DNA of 5,656 nt from Methanobacteriota archaeon. Its GTDB lineage: Archaea > Halobacteriota > Methanosarcinia > Methanosarcinales > Methanosarcinaceae. A program made the translations under genes and the position numbers. The notes under the pieces were generated by a model that was not told where the DNA came from, ran no database searches, and worked only from the letters and a program-made list of their open reading frames with translations. This document shows, in pieces, positions 1-4,993 of this stretch. Each line of letters begins with the position of its first letter. The first letter of the stretch is position 1. Location of the stretch: the NCBI GenBank assembly GCA_030837265.1, contig JAUPKV010000036.1, positions 1-5,656 on the forward strand, written 5' to 3'.

Positions 1-162
1 TCTTTCTAAATCATTGATACATATAGAAATAGAAAAGGCAAAAGCAGCAGATAGAAAAACTAATCCTGACGCTGCGTAGAAAAAGTTTCTAATCCCTACT
101 ATTCGTGCAACAACTGATCCTACACACATCAAAAATACGAAAAGTAATACTAATAGGCACAT
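1..162 (-). CDS. Partial small membrane protein, cut by the window edge
   Basis: An open frame on the minus strand runs from an ATG at 162-160 to base 1 without a stop (54 codons) and continues outside the window. The visible part is very hydrophobic. A first membrane segment starts with MCLLVLLFVFLMCVGSVV, a short basic turn (ARIVGIRN) follows, and a second segment contains FLSAAFAFSISICI. This is the pattern of a small polytopic inner-membrane protein. The frame is open upstream back to a stop at 231-229, and the region NLVILLLDFS before the ATG is also hydrophobic, so a GTG at 186-184 is an alternative start. No strong Shine-Dalgarno sequence is visible for either. I do not recognise the family. 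Chance hydrophobic frames occur in AT-rich DNA, so confidence is moderate. Confidence 0.45.
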   Translation of the reverse strand, partial: MCLLVLLFVFLMCVGSVVARIVGIRNFFYAASGLVFLSAAFAFSISICINDLER

Positions 163-295
163 ACTAAAATCCAACAATAAGATCACTAAGTTACCGTCTG
201 AAATAGAATAGTTCTTTCTTATTATGAGTTAATTCAATTACTCTCTGCACTATCAAGTCATACATATAAGCCCGGTTCCCCTCTTATAGCTCATA

Positions 296-510
296 TCACA
301 CCCCACCGCCAACCTTGCCCTCTGGATGCCTGCCTGTTAGTCGCTGATCTGCATATCCGATAGGACACCCATCTTTAACCCCCTCGAGCATACTCAAAAT
401 CTGATTGCCCGGATAGCGTACATGTGGTACTTTTTTTTATCACCAAAAGGCAAAACCACGCAAAACGCCTGTTTATCAGCATCTACGTTAAAATAAGACA
501 AAAAGTCCAC
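296..510 (-). pseudogene. Frameshifted ORF remnant with an A AAA AAG run
   Basis: On the minus strand one frame from a GTG at 510-508 reads VDFLSYFNVDADKQAFCVV, then LPFGDKK, up to a run of eight A (T431-T438 on the plus strand). The frame one base back continues VPHVRYPGNQILSML, then EGVKDGCPIGYADQRLTG, and stops at TGA 298-296. Joined by a -1 shift, the two give about 71 residues that read like normal protein. Without the shift the first frame stops soon after the A run. The junction is A AAA AAG, the same heptamer used for programmed -1 frameshifting in dnaX and some insertion sequences. Simple decay or a sequencing indel is equally possible. The 5' end coincides with the dif-like site at 509-536, so the gene may have been cut there. 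This stretch is richer in G+C than its surroundings. I do not recognise the family. Confidence 0.45.
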
Positions 511-536
511 TCTACATAATCTTTATTATGTGGCGT
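509..536 (+). other. dif-like Xer recombination site 1
   Basis: The left arm ACTCTACATAA (509-519), a 6-bp centre TCTTTA and the right arm TTATGTGGCGT (526-536) have the layout of a XerC/XerD site: two 11-bp arms with inner CATAA and TTATG around a 6-bp centre. This is compared from memory with the E. coli dif arms GGTGCGCATAA and TTATGTTAAAT. The inner dyad ACATAAT/ATTATGT is perfect, and a further outer dyad AAGTCCA (503-509)/TGGACTT (538-544) surrounds it. It resembles a second site at 4994-5022 in the same orientation. It lies between two gene remnants, as expected of a recombination hot spot. The outer right arm (GGCGT) departs from the classical TAAAT, so assignment needs a comparison with the host dif. 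Confidence 0.5.
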
Positions 537-561
537 CTGGACTTACGGACTGTCAACCCTG

Positions 562-813
562 TCAATCCGTTAATCTGTATTTTTCCAGAATATCATAATA
601 GTTGTGAACGTTGCTTCTGCTTATGCCCGACTGTGCCGCAACTGTGTCAATCGTGATTTTCGCATTTTTAGCCTTCAGTTCCGCACATGCGTCTTGGTAT
701 ATAGGGAGTAACGGAGAAAAAAACAACGATCCGGCGTTGAACCCTATAAACATTGCGTTTCTGGGATCATTTGCAAAAGAAACGACCCTTTCTTTCAATC
801 TGTTATAGATAAA
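562..813 (-). pseudogene. C-terminal remnant of a Rep-like HTH protein
   Basis: The minus-strand frame is open from a stop at 816-814 down to TGA at 564-562, about 83 codons. The only start is a TTG at 798-796 with no ribosome binding site, so it is probably the 3' end of a longer gene. The C-terminal third holds a helix-turn-helix (ITIDTVAAQSGISRSNV, then HNYYDILEKYRL). It lines up with the extreme C-terminus of the intact replication protein at 3581-4678 (ITKKNVSELSGIPLRTI, then YCYVDLLDKF), with about 10 identities in 27 positions, and both proteins end a few residues later. I infer that it is the tail of a second plasmid initiator or a related DNA-binding protein. The middle of the frame (SFANDPRNAM to LLPIYQ) is the 87-bp repeat. 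The opposite-strand frame 611-808 shows no such motif. Confidence 0.5.
695..781 (+). repeat. 87-bp repeat, copy 1 (direct)
   Basis: These 87 bases are identical to 5570-5656, at an offset of 4875 bp. The base before the repeat differs (T694 against A5569), so the left boundary is sharp. The right boundary is unknown because copy 2 ends with the window. Within it is an imperfect palindrome, CAACG-ATCCGG-CGTTG (about 724-739). On the minus strand the copy encodes the middle of the Rep-like remnant. Confidence 0.95.
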
Positions 814-1090
814 TTAAGGGTTGATAAATTATTCATAAAATGAACAAAATAATAGTGAGAACTACCTTTTTGGTCTTCAATTTAACAAGTTTAGATCACG
901 CACCAAAATCATGAAAAGGCATATCATTTCATTGCATCAAGAGAAATCACATGGTTTCATTCCCCAAATATGTAAAGTAGGAGAGCGGATAGTTCACTGC
1001 GCCCACTTCGCAAAAAGTAATTCAGGACTATAAATCGGGGTAGGAATCAACGGATCGTTGTTTTCTACCCTTTTGCTATGGGATCACCTA
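799..1090. other. Gene-free stretch downstream of the TIR-HEAT gene
   Basis: I see no credible gene here. The longest plus-strand start (ATG 841) gives only 24 codons without a ribosome binding site. The only structured part is the palindrome at 1037-1071. The rest is AT-rich sequence separating the Rep-like remnant from the convergently ending TIR-HEAT gene. Confidence 0.6.
1037..1071. repeat. Long hairpin related to the 87-bp repeat core
   Basis: GGGTAG (1038-1043) pairs with CTACCC (1065-1070). The pairing continues inward through GAA/TTT (including one G-T pair), a single T-T mismatch, and CAACG/CGTTG around a GAT loop, giving about 14 pairs. It sits 21 bp after the stop of the minus-strand TIR-HEAT gene, where it could stabilise or end that transcript, although no T run follows on that strand. 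The inner sequence CGGATCGTTGTTTT also occurs in the minus strand of the 87-bp repeat, so it may be a diverged copy of the same palindromic core. Confidence 0.6.
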
Positions 1091-2068
1091 TTATGAGCCT
1101 TTATATGTTTCAAATTCTTTTATCTTTCGATCATAGAATTCTTCGATAGCTTTTATGGCTTCGGGAGTACCTATCTCCCTCAATGCTGAGACAGCATGAT
1201 CAGTAAGCCATCCATTCTTATCACTTAACGCTTGTATCAATGCAGGAACGACAGAATAATCTCCAATCTTCCCTAATGCTTCAGCAGCATATCCACGAAG
1301 AAGACAAAGAAGACAATCTTCATCTTTGTCACTTAATGCCTGCGTCAAAGCAGGTATAGCAGATGGATCCCCAATCTTACCCAATGTCATAGCTGCATAT
1401 TTACGAACTCTCACATTCTCATCACCTAAAGCTTGTATCAACGTAGGCAAAGCTGGCTTACCAATTTTAATCTTGCCCAATGACCTGGTAATATCGAGAC
1501 GATTATCATCTATATTTACAGCTTTCAGTACATCCATAGTTAATGACAAGATTCTATTATCTATATCACTAATATTTCTACTTGTGCTTAACAATCCTAG
1601 AGCTTCTATCACTTCATCAACCCTTAGAAAGCTTGGTGAACTAATCGCATCAACAATGCGCCAGACACCAAGCTCCCAATATATGGGGGAATAATAGAGA
1701 TTCACCCATTGAATATCAAGTAGAGTTTTCCCTTCGCCAATACTACAGACTGGTATATTACATTCTGATAAAAGAACAGGAATGAACCATGTATGGTTAG
1801 TAGGTCTTAGTCGTAACTCCTCGATTGCTAGAGCAAGTTCCTCATTCATATGATCTCTATCACAACTATAGTATTCTTGTGAGAAACATGCTATGAAGAA
1901 AGCACCATTCTGTATTGCTTTACTAATAGCTTGTTTCCAGTCAACACCAGGTTCAATATTGTTTCTATCAAGCCATACCTCGACTCCACTATTGGCTAGC
2001 TCTTCGCATAGCTTCTGAACTTCCTTCTCATTATCACGAACATAAGATATAAATACATGATTATCCAT
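1091..2068 (-). CDS. TIR-domain protein with C-terminal HEAT repeats
   Basis: 325 residues. Residues 1-142 are a TIR domain. It opens with HVFISYVRDNEKEV (box 1, F-I-S-Y), followed by GVEVWLDRNNIEPGVDW (box 2 region) and FFIACFSQEYY, and then NEEL, where Glu77 occupies the position of the catalytic glutamate in NAD-cleaving TIR domains. After a linker, residues 203-312 hold three HEAT/PBS-lyase-type repeats with recurring ALG/LGKIGD, PALxQAL and SDK elements; two repeats are 36 residues apart (108 bp). Bacterial TIR domains commonly hydrolyse or cyclise NAD during phage infection. HEAT repeats are protein-binding scaffolds and would act here as the sensor or partner arm. The defence role is inferred, because no neighbouring defence gene is present. 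The ATG at 2068 is preferred over the adjacent TTG at 2071 because GGAGGT (2082-2077) lies 8 nt upstream. It is transcribed alone, divergently from the operon at 2467. No convincing -35/-10 pair was found for it. Confidence 0.88.
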   Translation of the reverse strand: MDNHVFISYVRDNEKEVQKLCEELANSGVEVWLDRNNIEPGVDWKQAISKAIQNGAFFIACFSQEYYSCDRDHMNEELALAIEELRLRPTNHTWFIPVLLSECNIPVCSIGEGKTLLDIQWVNLYYSPIYWELGVWRIVDAISSPSFLRVDEVIEALGLLSTSRNISDIDNRILSLTMDVLKAVNIDDNRLDITRSLGKIKIGKPALPTLIQALGDENVRVRKYAAMTLGKIGDPSAIPALTQALSDKDEDCLLCLLRGYAAEALGKIGDYSVVPALIQALSDKNGWLTDHAVSALREIGTPEAIKAIEEFYDRKIKEFETYKGS

Positions 2069-2389
2069 CAACAGATACCTCCGGTATTCTTATACAATAA
2101 CCATACATGTTAGCTACCTACAATATAATGTTCACTTAAATATCATCTGACATGTTTACTATATTGAGTGGTTGACTATTAGTAGTCGCGCCCGATACTC
2201 ATGTGTGTAGTTTACCAAACTATTATGCCTAGTTGCAACGATAAAAATGTGTTGACTGATGTAGAAACAGGTGTAGAATATATCTGTAGTTAAAAAGATA
2301 TGACTCAATTATATTACTCAGTTATATAACGCCGGATCGTTGTTTTTTTCTCCGTTACTCCCTATATACCAATATAGGAAATCTTTTAC
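2069..2389. other. Divergent intergenic region
   Basis: This region separates the TIR-HEAT gene from the plus-strand operon. It holds the ribosome binding site of the TIR gene (GGAGGT, minus strand, 2082-2077), a perfect 10-bp palindrome GTTATATAAC (2321-2330), and the inverted partial repeat copy at 2328-2372. No ORF worth annotating was found. The TIR promoter must lie here, but I cannot place it. Confidence 0.6.
2328..2372 (-). repeat. Inverted 45-bp partial copy of the 87-bp repeat
   Basis: The plus strand here is the exact reverse complement of 694-738, the left half of copy 1. It ends within one base of the same left boundary (CCTATATACCA) seen in both direct copies, and then runs into unrelated sequence. 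It lies just upstream of the promoter at 2390 and overlaps the palindrome GTTATATAAC. All three copies being cut at one end suggests that this end is a recombination or insertion boundary. Confidence 0.92.
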
Positions 2390-2418
2390 TTGACATTGTA
2401 AAATATCTATTATAAAAT
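2390..2418 (+). promoter_or_regulatory. Sigma-70-type promoter of the three-gene operon
   Basis: A perfect -35 box TTGACA (2390-2395) and a -10 box TAAAAT (2413-2418) are separated by 17 bp, the optimal spacing. An overlapping TATAAA at 2411 would give 15 bp. Transcription would start near 2425, within the first palindromic operator candidate, and lead into the genes at 2467, 2711 and 3299. Confidence 0.75.
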
Positions 2419-2422
2419 GATG

Positions 2423-2453
2423 TTACATTAGTAATGCTAAAATTACATTAATG
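2423..2453 (+). promoter_or_regulatory. Paired palindromic operator candidates
   Basis: Two TTACATTA blocks (2423-2430, 2443-2450) start 20 bp apart, about two helical turns. Each extends into a palindrome: CATTAGTAATG (2426-2436) and CATTAATG (2446-2453). They lie between the -10 box and the ribosome binding site of the small HTH gene. That position suits autorepression by its product, although binding is inferred. Confidence 0.45.
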
Positions 2454-2466
2454 AGGTAAAGTGATT

Positions 2467-2706
2467 ATGCCAAAGAAAAAAGAGGATTGGTTCACAAATA
2501 TCAATGGTGCTTCGCAAATACTAAATCGGGACCGTAGCACAGTTGGCAAGTATATAAAGAAAAACAAGATTGATGGTAGCTTTACATTTGGCAATAGTAC
2601 ACTCATTCCCATGTCTGATGTTGCAAAGTTGATGGATACATCAGAAAATGTGGTAGTCAAAGTTGCCAAAGCGAAGTCAGTACCACTTTGGAAATGCAAG
2701 AGGTAG
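2467..2706 (+). CDS. Small helix-turn-helix DNA-binding protein
   Basis: 79 residues, basic at the N-terminus (MPKKK). Residues about 12-32 (INGASQILNRDRSTVGKYIKK) read as a helix-turn-helix of the MerR/excisionase-like type, followed by a short hydrophobic wing (SFTFGNSTLIPMSDVAKLM), as in small regulators that read an N-terminal recognition helix. The likely role is regulator of its own operon, given the palindromes just upstream; excisionase or copy-number regulator are alternatives. The ATG at 2467 is chosen over the in-frame GTG at 2461 because GAGGT (2453-2457) is 9 nt from the ATG and only 3 nt from the GTG. It is the first gene of an operon; the next start follows its stop by 4 nt. 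The exact family is not recognised. Confidence 0.78.
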   Translation: MPKKKEDWFTNINGASQILNRDRSTVGKYIKKNKIDGSFTFGNSTLIPMSDVAKLMDTSENVVVKVAKAKSVPLWKCKR

Positions 2707-2710
2707 AGAA

Positions 2711-3295
2711 ATGAAGATAGAAAAGGTTTCTAAGAATGTTGGCTATGATGGTCAGAAGTATACCTGTTTGAAGTGTGGTGTAACATTTGAAAGGGAAATG
2801 CAAGTTCGAGGTCATTTAGGTAGTTGTCCTGGTCGTACCATAGCTATGGGCATACTACCCAAAGCACCTGCAGTAGCACCTGCAGTAGTAGCACCTTCTA
2901 ATACTACCTTACCAGTAGCAGACATAGTAGCACTAGCACCAGAGTATCAGAGACAAATGATTTACGCTTACCAAGAGCAGATAAATAATATGAATAACAG
3001 GATCGCCAAAATGGAAAATGAATATGTCCACATGGTCGCACAGAAAAATAGCGGTACTCTTGGCGGTCTTGGTGCTTGGTTTGAAGCTAACAAGGGCATG
3101 ATACTATTAGTCGGGGGAAGTGTTCTTTTAGTTTGTATATTGCGTGATTCTAAATGCCATTGTGATTGTGACACACCACAGAGCTATACAAGGTCAACAA
3201 GAAATGGTAGAAGGGATAATAGTAGTATAAATTCAATGTTGGGTACTGCAGGGACCTACCTATTTAAGAAAGGCGTTGACAAGGTATTGAAATAA
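2711..3295 (+). CDS. C2HC zinc-finger, coiled-coil, single-TM protein
   Basis: 194 residues from ATG 2711, with GAGG just upstream overlapping the previous stop. A longer frame from a TTG at 2663 would overlap the HTH gene and has no ribosome binding site. Residues 17-40 form a classic finger, Cys19-x2-Cys22-x12-His35-x3-Cys39, with Phe26 and Leu36 in the usual hydrophobic positions. A Pro/Ala/Val linker follows (50-62, encoded by a 12-bp tandem repeat), then a predicted amphipathic coiled coil (about 78-111) and one membrane segment (GMILLVGGSVLLVCIL, 129-144). Just after the membrane segment is a Cys cluster, CHCDCD (149-154), and a basic, Ser/Arg-rich tail. The finger could bind nucleic acid or protein at the membrane, for instance tethering the replicon, but no function is established. 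The family is not recognised. Bacterial proteins combining a C2H2-like finger with a membrane anchor are uncommon. Confidence 0.85.
   Translation: MKIEKVSKNVGYDGQKYTCLKCGVTFEREMQVRGHLGSCPGRTIAMGILPKAPAVAPAVVAPSNTTLPVADIVALAPEYQRQMIYAYQEQINNMNNRIAKMENEYVHMVAQKNSGTLGGLGAWFEANKGMILLVGGSVLLVCILRDSKCHCDCDTPQSYTRSTRNGRRDNSSINSMLGTAGTYLFKKGVDKVLK
2864..2887 (+). repeat. 12-bp tandem duplication within the Pro/Ala linker
   Basis: GCACCTGCAGTA occurs twice back to back and is followed by a partial third copy (GTAGCACCT, 2888-2896). It keeps the frame and encodes the APAV-type linker, so linker length can vary by replication slippage. Confidence 0.85.
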
Positions 3296-3298
3296 ATT

Positions 3299-3478
3299 AT
3301 GGATAAAGATAAAGAACTTAATGATAGGATTGAGTCTGAGCTTCCTGAGCTTTGTAAGATAAAATATGGCACTTGGACTTTTACTTCTGTTTCTGAGTAT
3401 AAAGCTACACTGGAAAAGGTATCTACTGAAATGGAAAAATGGCTTGAGAATTTTTATGCTGAATTGTTAAAGAAATAA
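3299..3478 (+). CDS. 59-aa acidic protein, last gene of the operon
   Basis: ATG at 3299 lies 3 nt after the stop of the zinc-finger membrane protein, and the frame closes at TAA 3476-3478 just before a terminator. The protein is small and charged (MDKDKELNDRIESELPELCK near the start; KVSTEMEKWLENFYAELLKK at the end). It has a predicted C-terminal amphipathic helix and one Cys. No good Shine-Dalgarno sequence is present, so translation would rely on coupling to the upstream gene. Codon use is like that of its neighbours, and position and spacing support a real gene. The family is not recognised; a small partner or antitoxin-like protein is possible but unsupported. Confidence 0.65.
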   Translation: MDKDKELNDRIESELPELCKIKYGTWTFTSVSEYKATLEKVSTEMEKWLENFYAELLKK

Positions 3479-3482
3479 ATGA

Positions 3483-3518
3483 TAAAAGCCTGTATTCTGA
3501 GGGGTTTACAGGCTTTTA
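3483..3518 (+). terminator. Rho-independent terminator after the operon
   Basis: A perfect 12-bp stem TAAAAGCCTGTA (3483-3494)/TACAGGCTTTTA (3507-3518) with a 12-nt loop starts 4 nt after the stop at 3478. The descending arm ends in TTTT, and the ascending arm begins with AAAA, so it could stop transcription in both directions. It insulates the operon from the rep gene that follows. Confidence 0.85.
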
Positions 3519-3529
3519 ATTCATTTACG

Positions 3530-3559
3530 TTGAAAATTTCATATTATGAATACTTTATA
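3530..3559 (+). promoter_or_regulatory. Possible rep promoter
   Basis: A -35-like TTGAAA (3530-3535) and a -10-like TTTATA (3554-3559) are separated by 18 bp. An alternative -10, TATTAT (3542-3547), lacks a good -35. A promoter is needed here because a terminator separates rep from the upstream operon. The boxes are moderate matches only. Confidence 0.4.
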
Positions 3560-3578
3560 CACATATAAGGCGTATTCA
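3547..3578 (+). promoter_or_regulatory. Leader stem-loop covering the rep ribosome binding site
   Basis: TGAATAC (3547-3553) pairs with GTATTCA (3572-3578). Inside, TTATA (3555-3559) pairs with TATAA (3564-3568) around a CACA loop. The 3' side of this two-part stem includes AAGG (3567-3570), the only Shine-Dalgarno candidate for rep (ATG 3581). If transcribed, it would limit rep translation. ColE2-type plasmids are known to control rep translation in the leader through an antisense RNA. Alternatively, the dyad is a protein-binding site at the promoter. Confidence 0.45.
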
Positions 3579-3580
3579 CA

Positions 3581-4678
3581 ATGAATATTATACGACCAGA
3601 TAATGAAACTGTCAAGAGAACAAGTCTGGAAAGATACAATTACAATCTCCCAAAGTTTGTGGTTTGTTCTGATAACAAGAAAATCCCACCCAAAGCTGAA
3701 CGCTATCTCCCAAAGCAATACGCACAGTCAAAACCGTATATTGTCGTTAATAACCCAAATTGTAATCATTACATTTGGTTTGATGTTGATCGAGAAGATT
3801 CCATGATACTATGGGAAATTATCGGCATACCAGCTCCAACGTTAGTGGTTCAGAATAAAGCGAATTATCATAGCCAATATCTCTATGAGTTTCAAACACC
3901 GTTACCGGCGAGAGATAAAAGATCGGATTCTACAAAAAGGGTACTGGACGCAGTTATTCAATATTACAAAATTGTTCTTAACTCTCACAAGGTTATAATT
4001 GACCAAATGCAGTTATGCAAGAACGCCATCTATGACCAGTGGGAAACGTGGGGTTCGGATAGCAATTGTGGAATATATACGCTGTCAGAGCTTGCTGAGT
4101 ATATCAAACCTGTTCCACAAAAGCGGGAGCTTCCAAAGGATACTGATGACAGGGATAGTCGGAACTGTTACCTTTTTTATCAGGGAAGGTATTATGCCTA
4201 TGATATAATCAAAAATTGTAAGTCCGAAAACGAGTTGTACAGTATGGTTTGGGTTTACATAAATCAACTGAATGATAACGAAATAAGAGAACAATTCCCA
4301 CATAAAGGCGCCCTCGGACCTGGTGAAATCAAAGATATAGTCAAGTCAATATCTAGTTGGGTGTGGAAATATAGATACAATTTTGAATTACTGAAACCGT
4401 CCAATAAAAACGTGGGTGCGTTAGGTCTTAATCCAATGGGTTCAGGTTGGTTAAAGCAAGATAGCACAGCAGAGGTTAAAAAGCGTCAAAGTTTGGGTGC
4501 TGAATATTCCAATCGGGTAAAAAAAGAAAAAACGCAACACGCAATATGGCTAGGGGTCCAACAATGCAGAGAAAAAGGGGTTGAAATAACAAAAAAGAAT
4601 GTATCTGAGTTGTCAGGAATACCATTGAGGACGATATATTGCTATGTTGACTTACTGGATAAGTTTTCCACAGAGTAA
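3581..4678 (+). CDS. rep: ColE2-type plasmid replication initiator (primase-like Rep)
   Basis: 365 residues, a typical length for the Replicase/ColE2 Rep family. These proteins bind the plasmid origin and synthesise a short primer for host DNA polymerase I. The N-terminal half has the archaeo-eukaryotic-primase-like signature. YIWFDVDRE (64-72) carries the acidic pair Asp68/Asp70, followed by IPAPTLVVQNKANYHSQYLYEF with His97 in the second motif. KNAIYDQW (147-154) and YTLSELAEYI (166-175) match conserved family segments. Residues about 193-270 (RNCYLFYQGRYYAYDII onward) look like a PriCT-1 domain. The C-terminus (334-362) is a helix-turn-helix expected to bind the origin. ATG 3581 follows AAGG by 10 nt. 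In ColE2-like plasmids the origin lies just downstream of rep, which fits the repeats at 4801-4850. The remnant at 562-813 ends in a related helix-turn-helix. Confidence 0.9.
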   Translation: MNIIRPDNETVKRTSLERYNYNLPKFVVCSDNKKIPPKAERYLPKQYAQSKPYIVVNNPNCNHYIWFDVDREDSMILWEIIGIPAPTLVVQNKANYHSQYLYEFQTPLPARDKRSDSTKRVLDAVIQYYKIVLNSHKVIIDQMQLCKNAIYDQWETWGSDSNCGIYTLSELAEYIKPVPQKRELPKDTDDRDSRNCYLFYQGRYYAYDIIKNCKSENELYSMVWVYINQLNDNEIREQFPHKGALGPGEIKDIVKSISSWVWKYRYNFELLKPSNKNVGALGLNPMGSGWLKQDSTAEVKKRQSLGAEYSNRVKKEKTQHAIWLGVQQCREKGVEITKKNVSELSGIPLRTIYCYVDLLDKFSTE

Positions 4679-4803
4679 TAATCTTGTAGATAAGCATAAA
4701 CAAAGGGATTAAATGCTATTTTGAAAAAATTGAAAAGCGTACCAAAAATACAGCCATAAAGAAGATTGATGTTTTCAACATTTCTAGGACGATATATATT
4801 CTG

Positions 4804-4849
4804 ATTGACCGTATTGCAAAATTGACATAATGCAATAAATAAGATTGAC
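4804..4849 (+). repeat. ATTGAC repeats and dyad: origin candidate
   Basis: ATTGAC occurs three times (4804, 4821, 4844) in 46 bp. A perfect 7-bp dyad TATTGCA (4812-4818)/TGCAATA (4831-4837) brackets the middle copy. A smaller hairpin ATGTT-TTC-AACAT lies at 4769-4781. Its position 125-170 bp downstream of rep suits the origin of a ColE2-type replicon, where Rep binds near the end of its own gene. The repeats could also be chance in AT-rich DNA. Confidence 0.4.
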
Positions 4850-4918
4850 AACACATGCCAAAAAGGTTCAGGATCACCCTTCAATCTAAAATGCTTATGC
4901 CAAGAGTTTTGACATTTA

Positions 4919-4927
4919 TGCTATAAT
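4919..4927 (+). promoter_or_regulatory. Extended -10 promoter of the lipoprotein unit
   Basis: TGCTATAAT is a perfect extended -10 element (TGn plus TATAAT). No canonical -35 is correctly spaced; a TTGACA at 4909 is only 7 bp upstream of TATAAT. An inverted pair TATGCC (4896-4901)/GGCATA (4930-4935) surrounds the element and may be an operator. The transcript would run through the dif-like site into the genes at 5046 and 5128. Confidence 0.55.
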
Positions 4928-4993
4928 TCGGCATAGGTTAAGTTGTGGTTATCGCAGTCTTGTAAAGCATAGTAAACAGAAGGGTTTATAAAA

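Noticed and set aside
411..438. Plus-strand terminator (GTAC stem plus T8)
   Set aside because: The stem is only 4 bp and no plus-strand gene ends upstream. The T run is better explained as the A8 run within the minus-strand ORF remnant.
695..781. 87-bp repeat as an integron attC site
   Set aside because: GTTGAAC fits the core-site pattern GTTRRRY, but there is no matching RYYYAAC partner at the other end, no full attC-like fold and no integrase gene.
611..808. Plus-strand ORF of 65 codons opposite the Rep-like remnant
   Set aside because: No ribosome binding site and no recognisable motif, while the opposite strand carries a helix-turn-helix related to Rep. It is a shadow frame.
841..915. 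24-codon plus-strand ORF starting MNKIIV
   Set aside because: No ribosome binding site or promoter, and too short to separate from chance.
1326..1694. Plus-strand ORF of 122 codons inside the TIR-HEAT gene
   Set aside because: It lies entirely antisense to a clearly conserved TIR-HEAT coding sequence and shows no domain of its own.
4642..4884. Minus-strand hydrophobic ORF of 80 codons after rep
   Set aside because: It starts only at TTG without a Shine-Dalgarno sequence, overlaps the 3' end of rep, and crosses the origin-like repeats. The hydrophobicity is what AT-rich antisense DNA often gives.
4909..4914. TTGACA as the -35 for TATAAT at 4922
   Set aside because: The spacer is only 7 bp, far too short. 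The TATAAT is better read as an extended -10 element.
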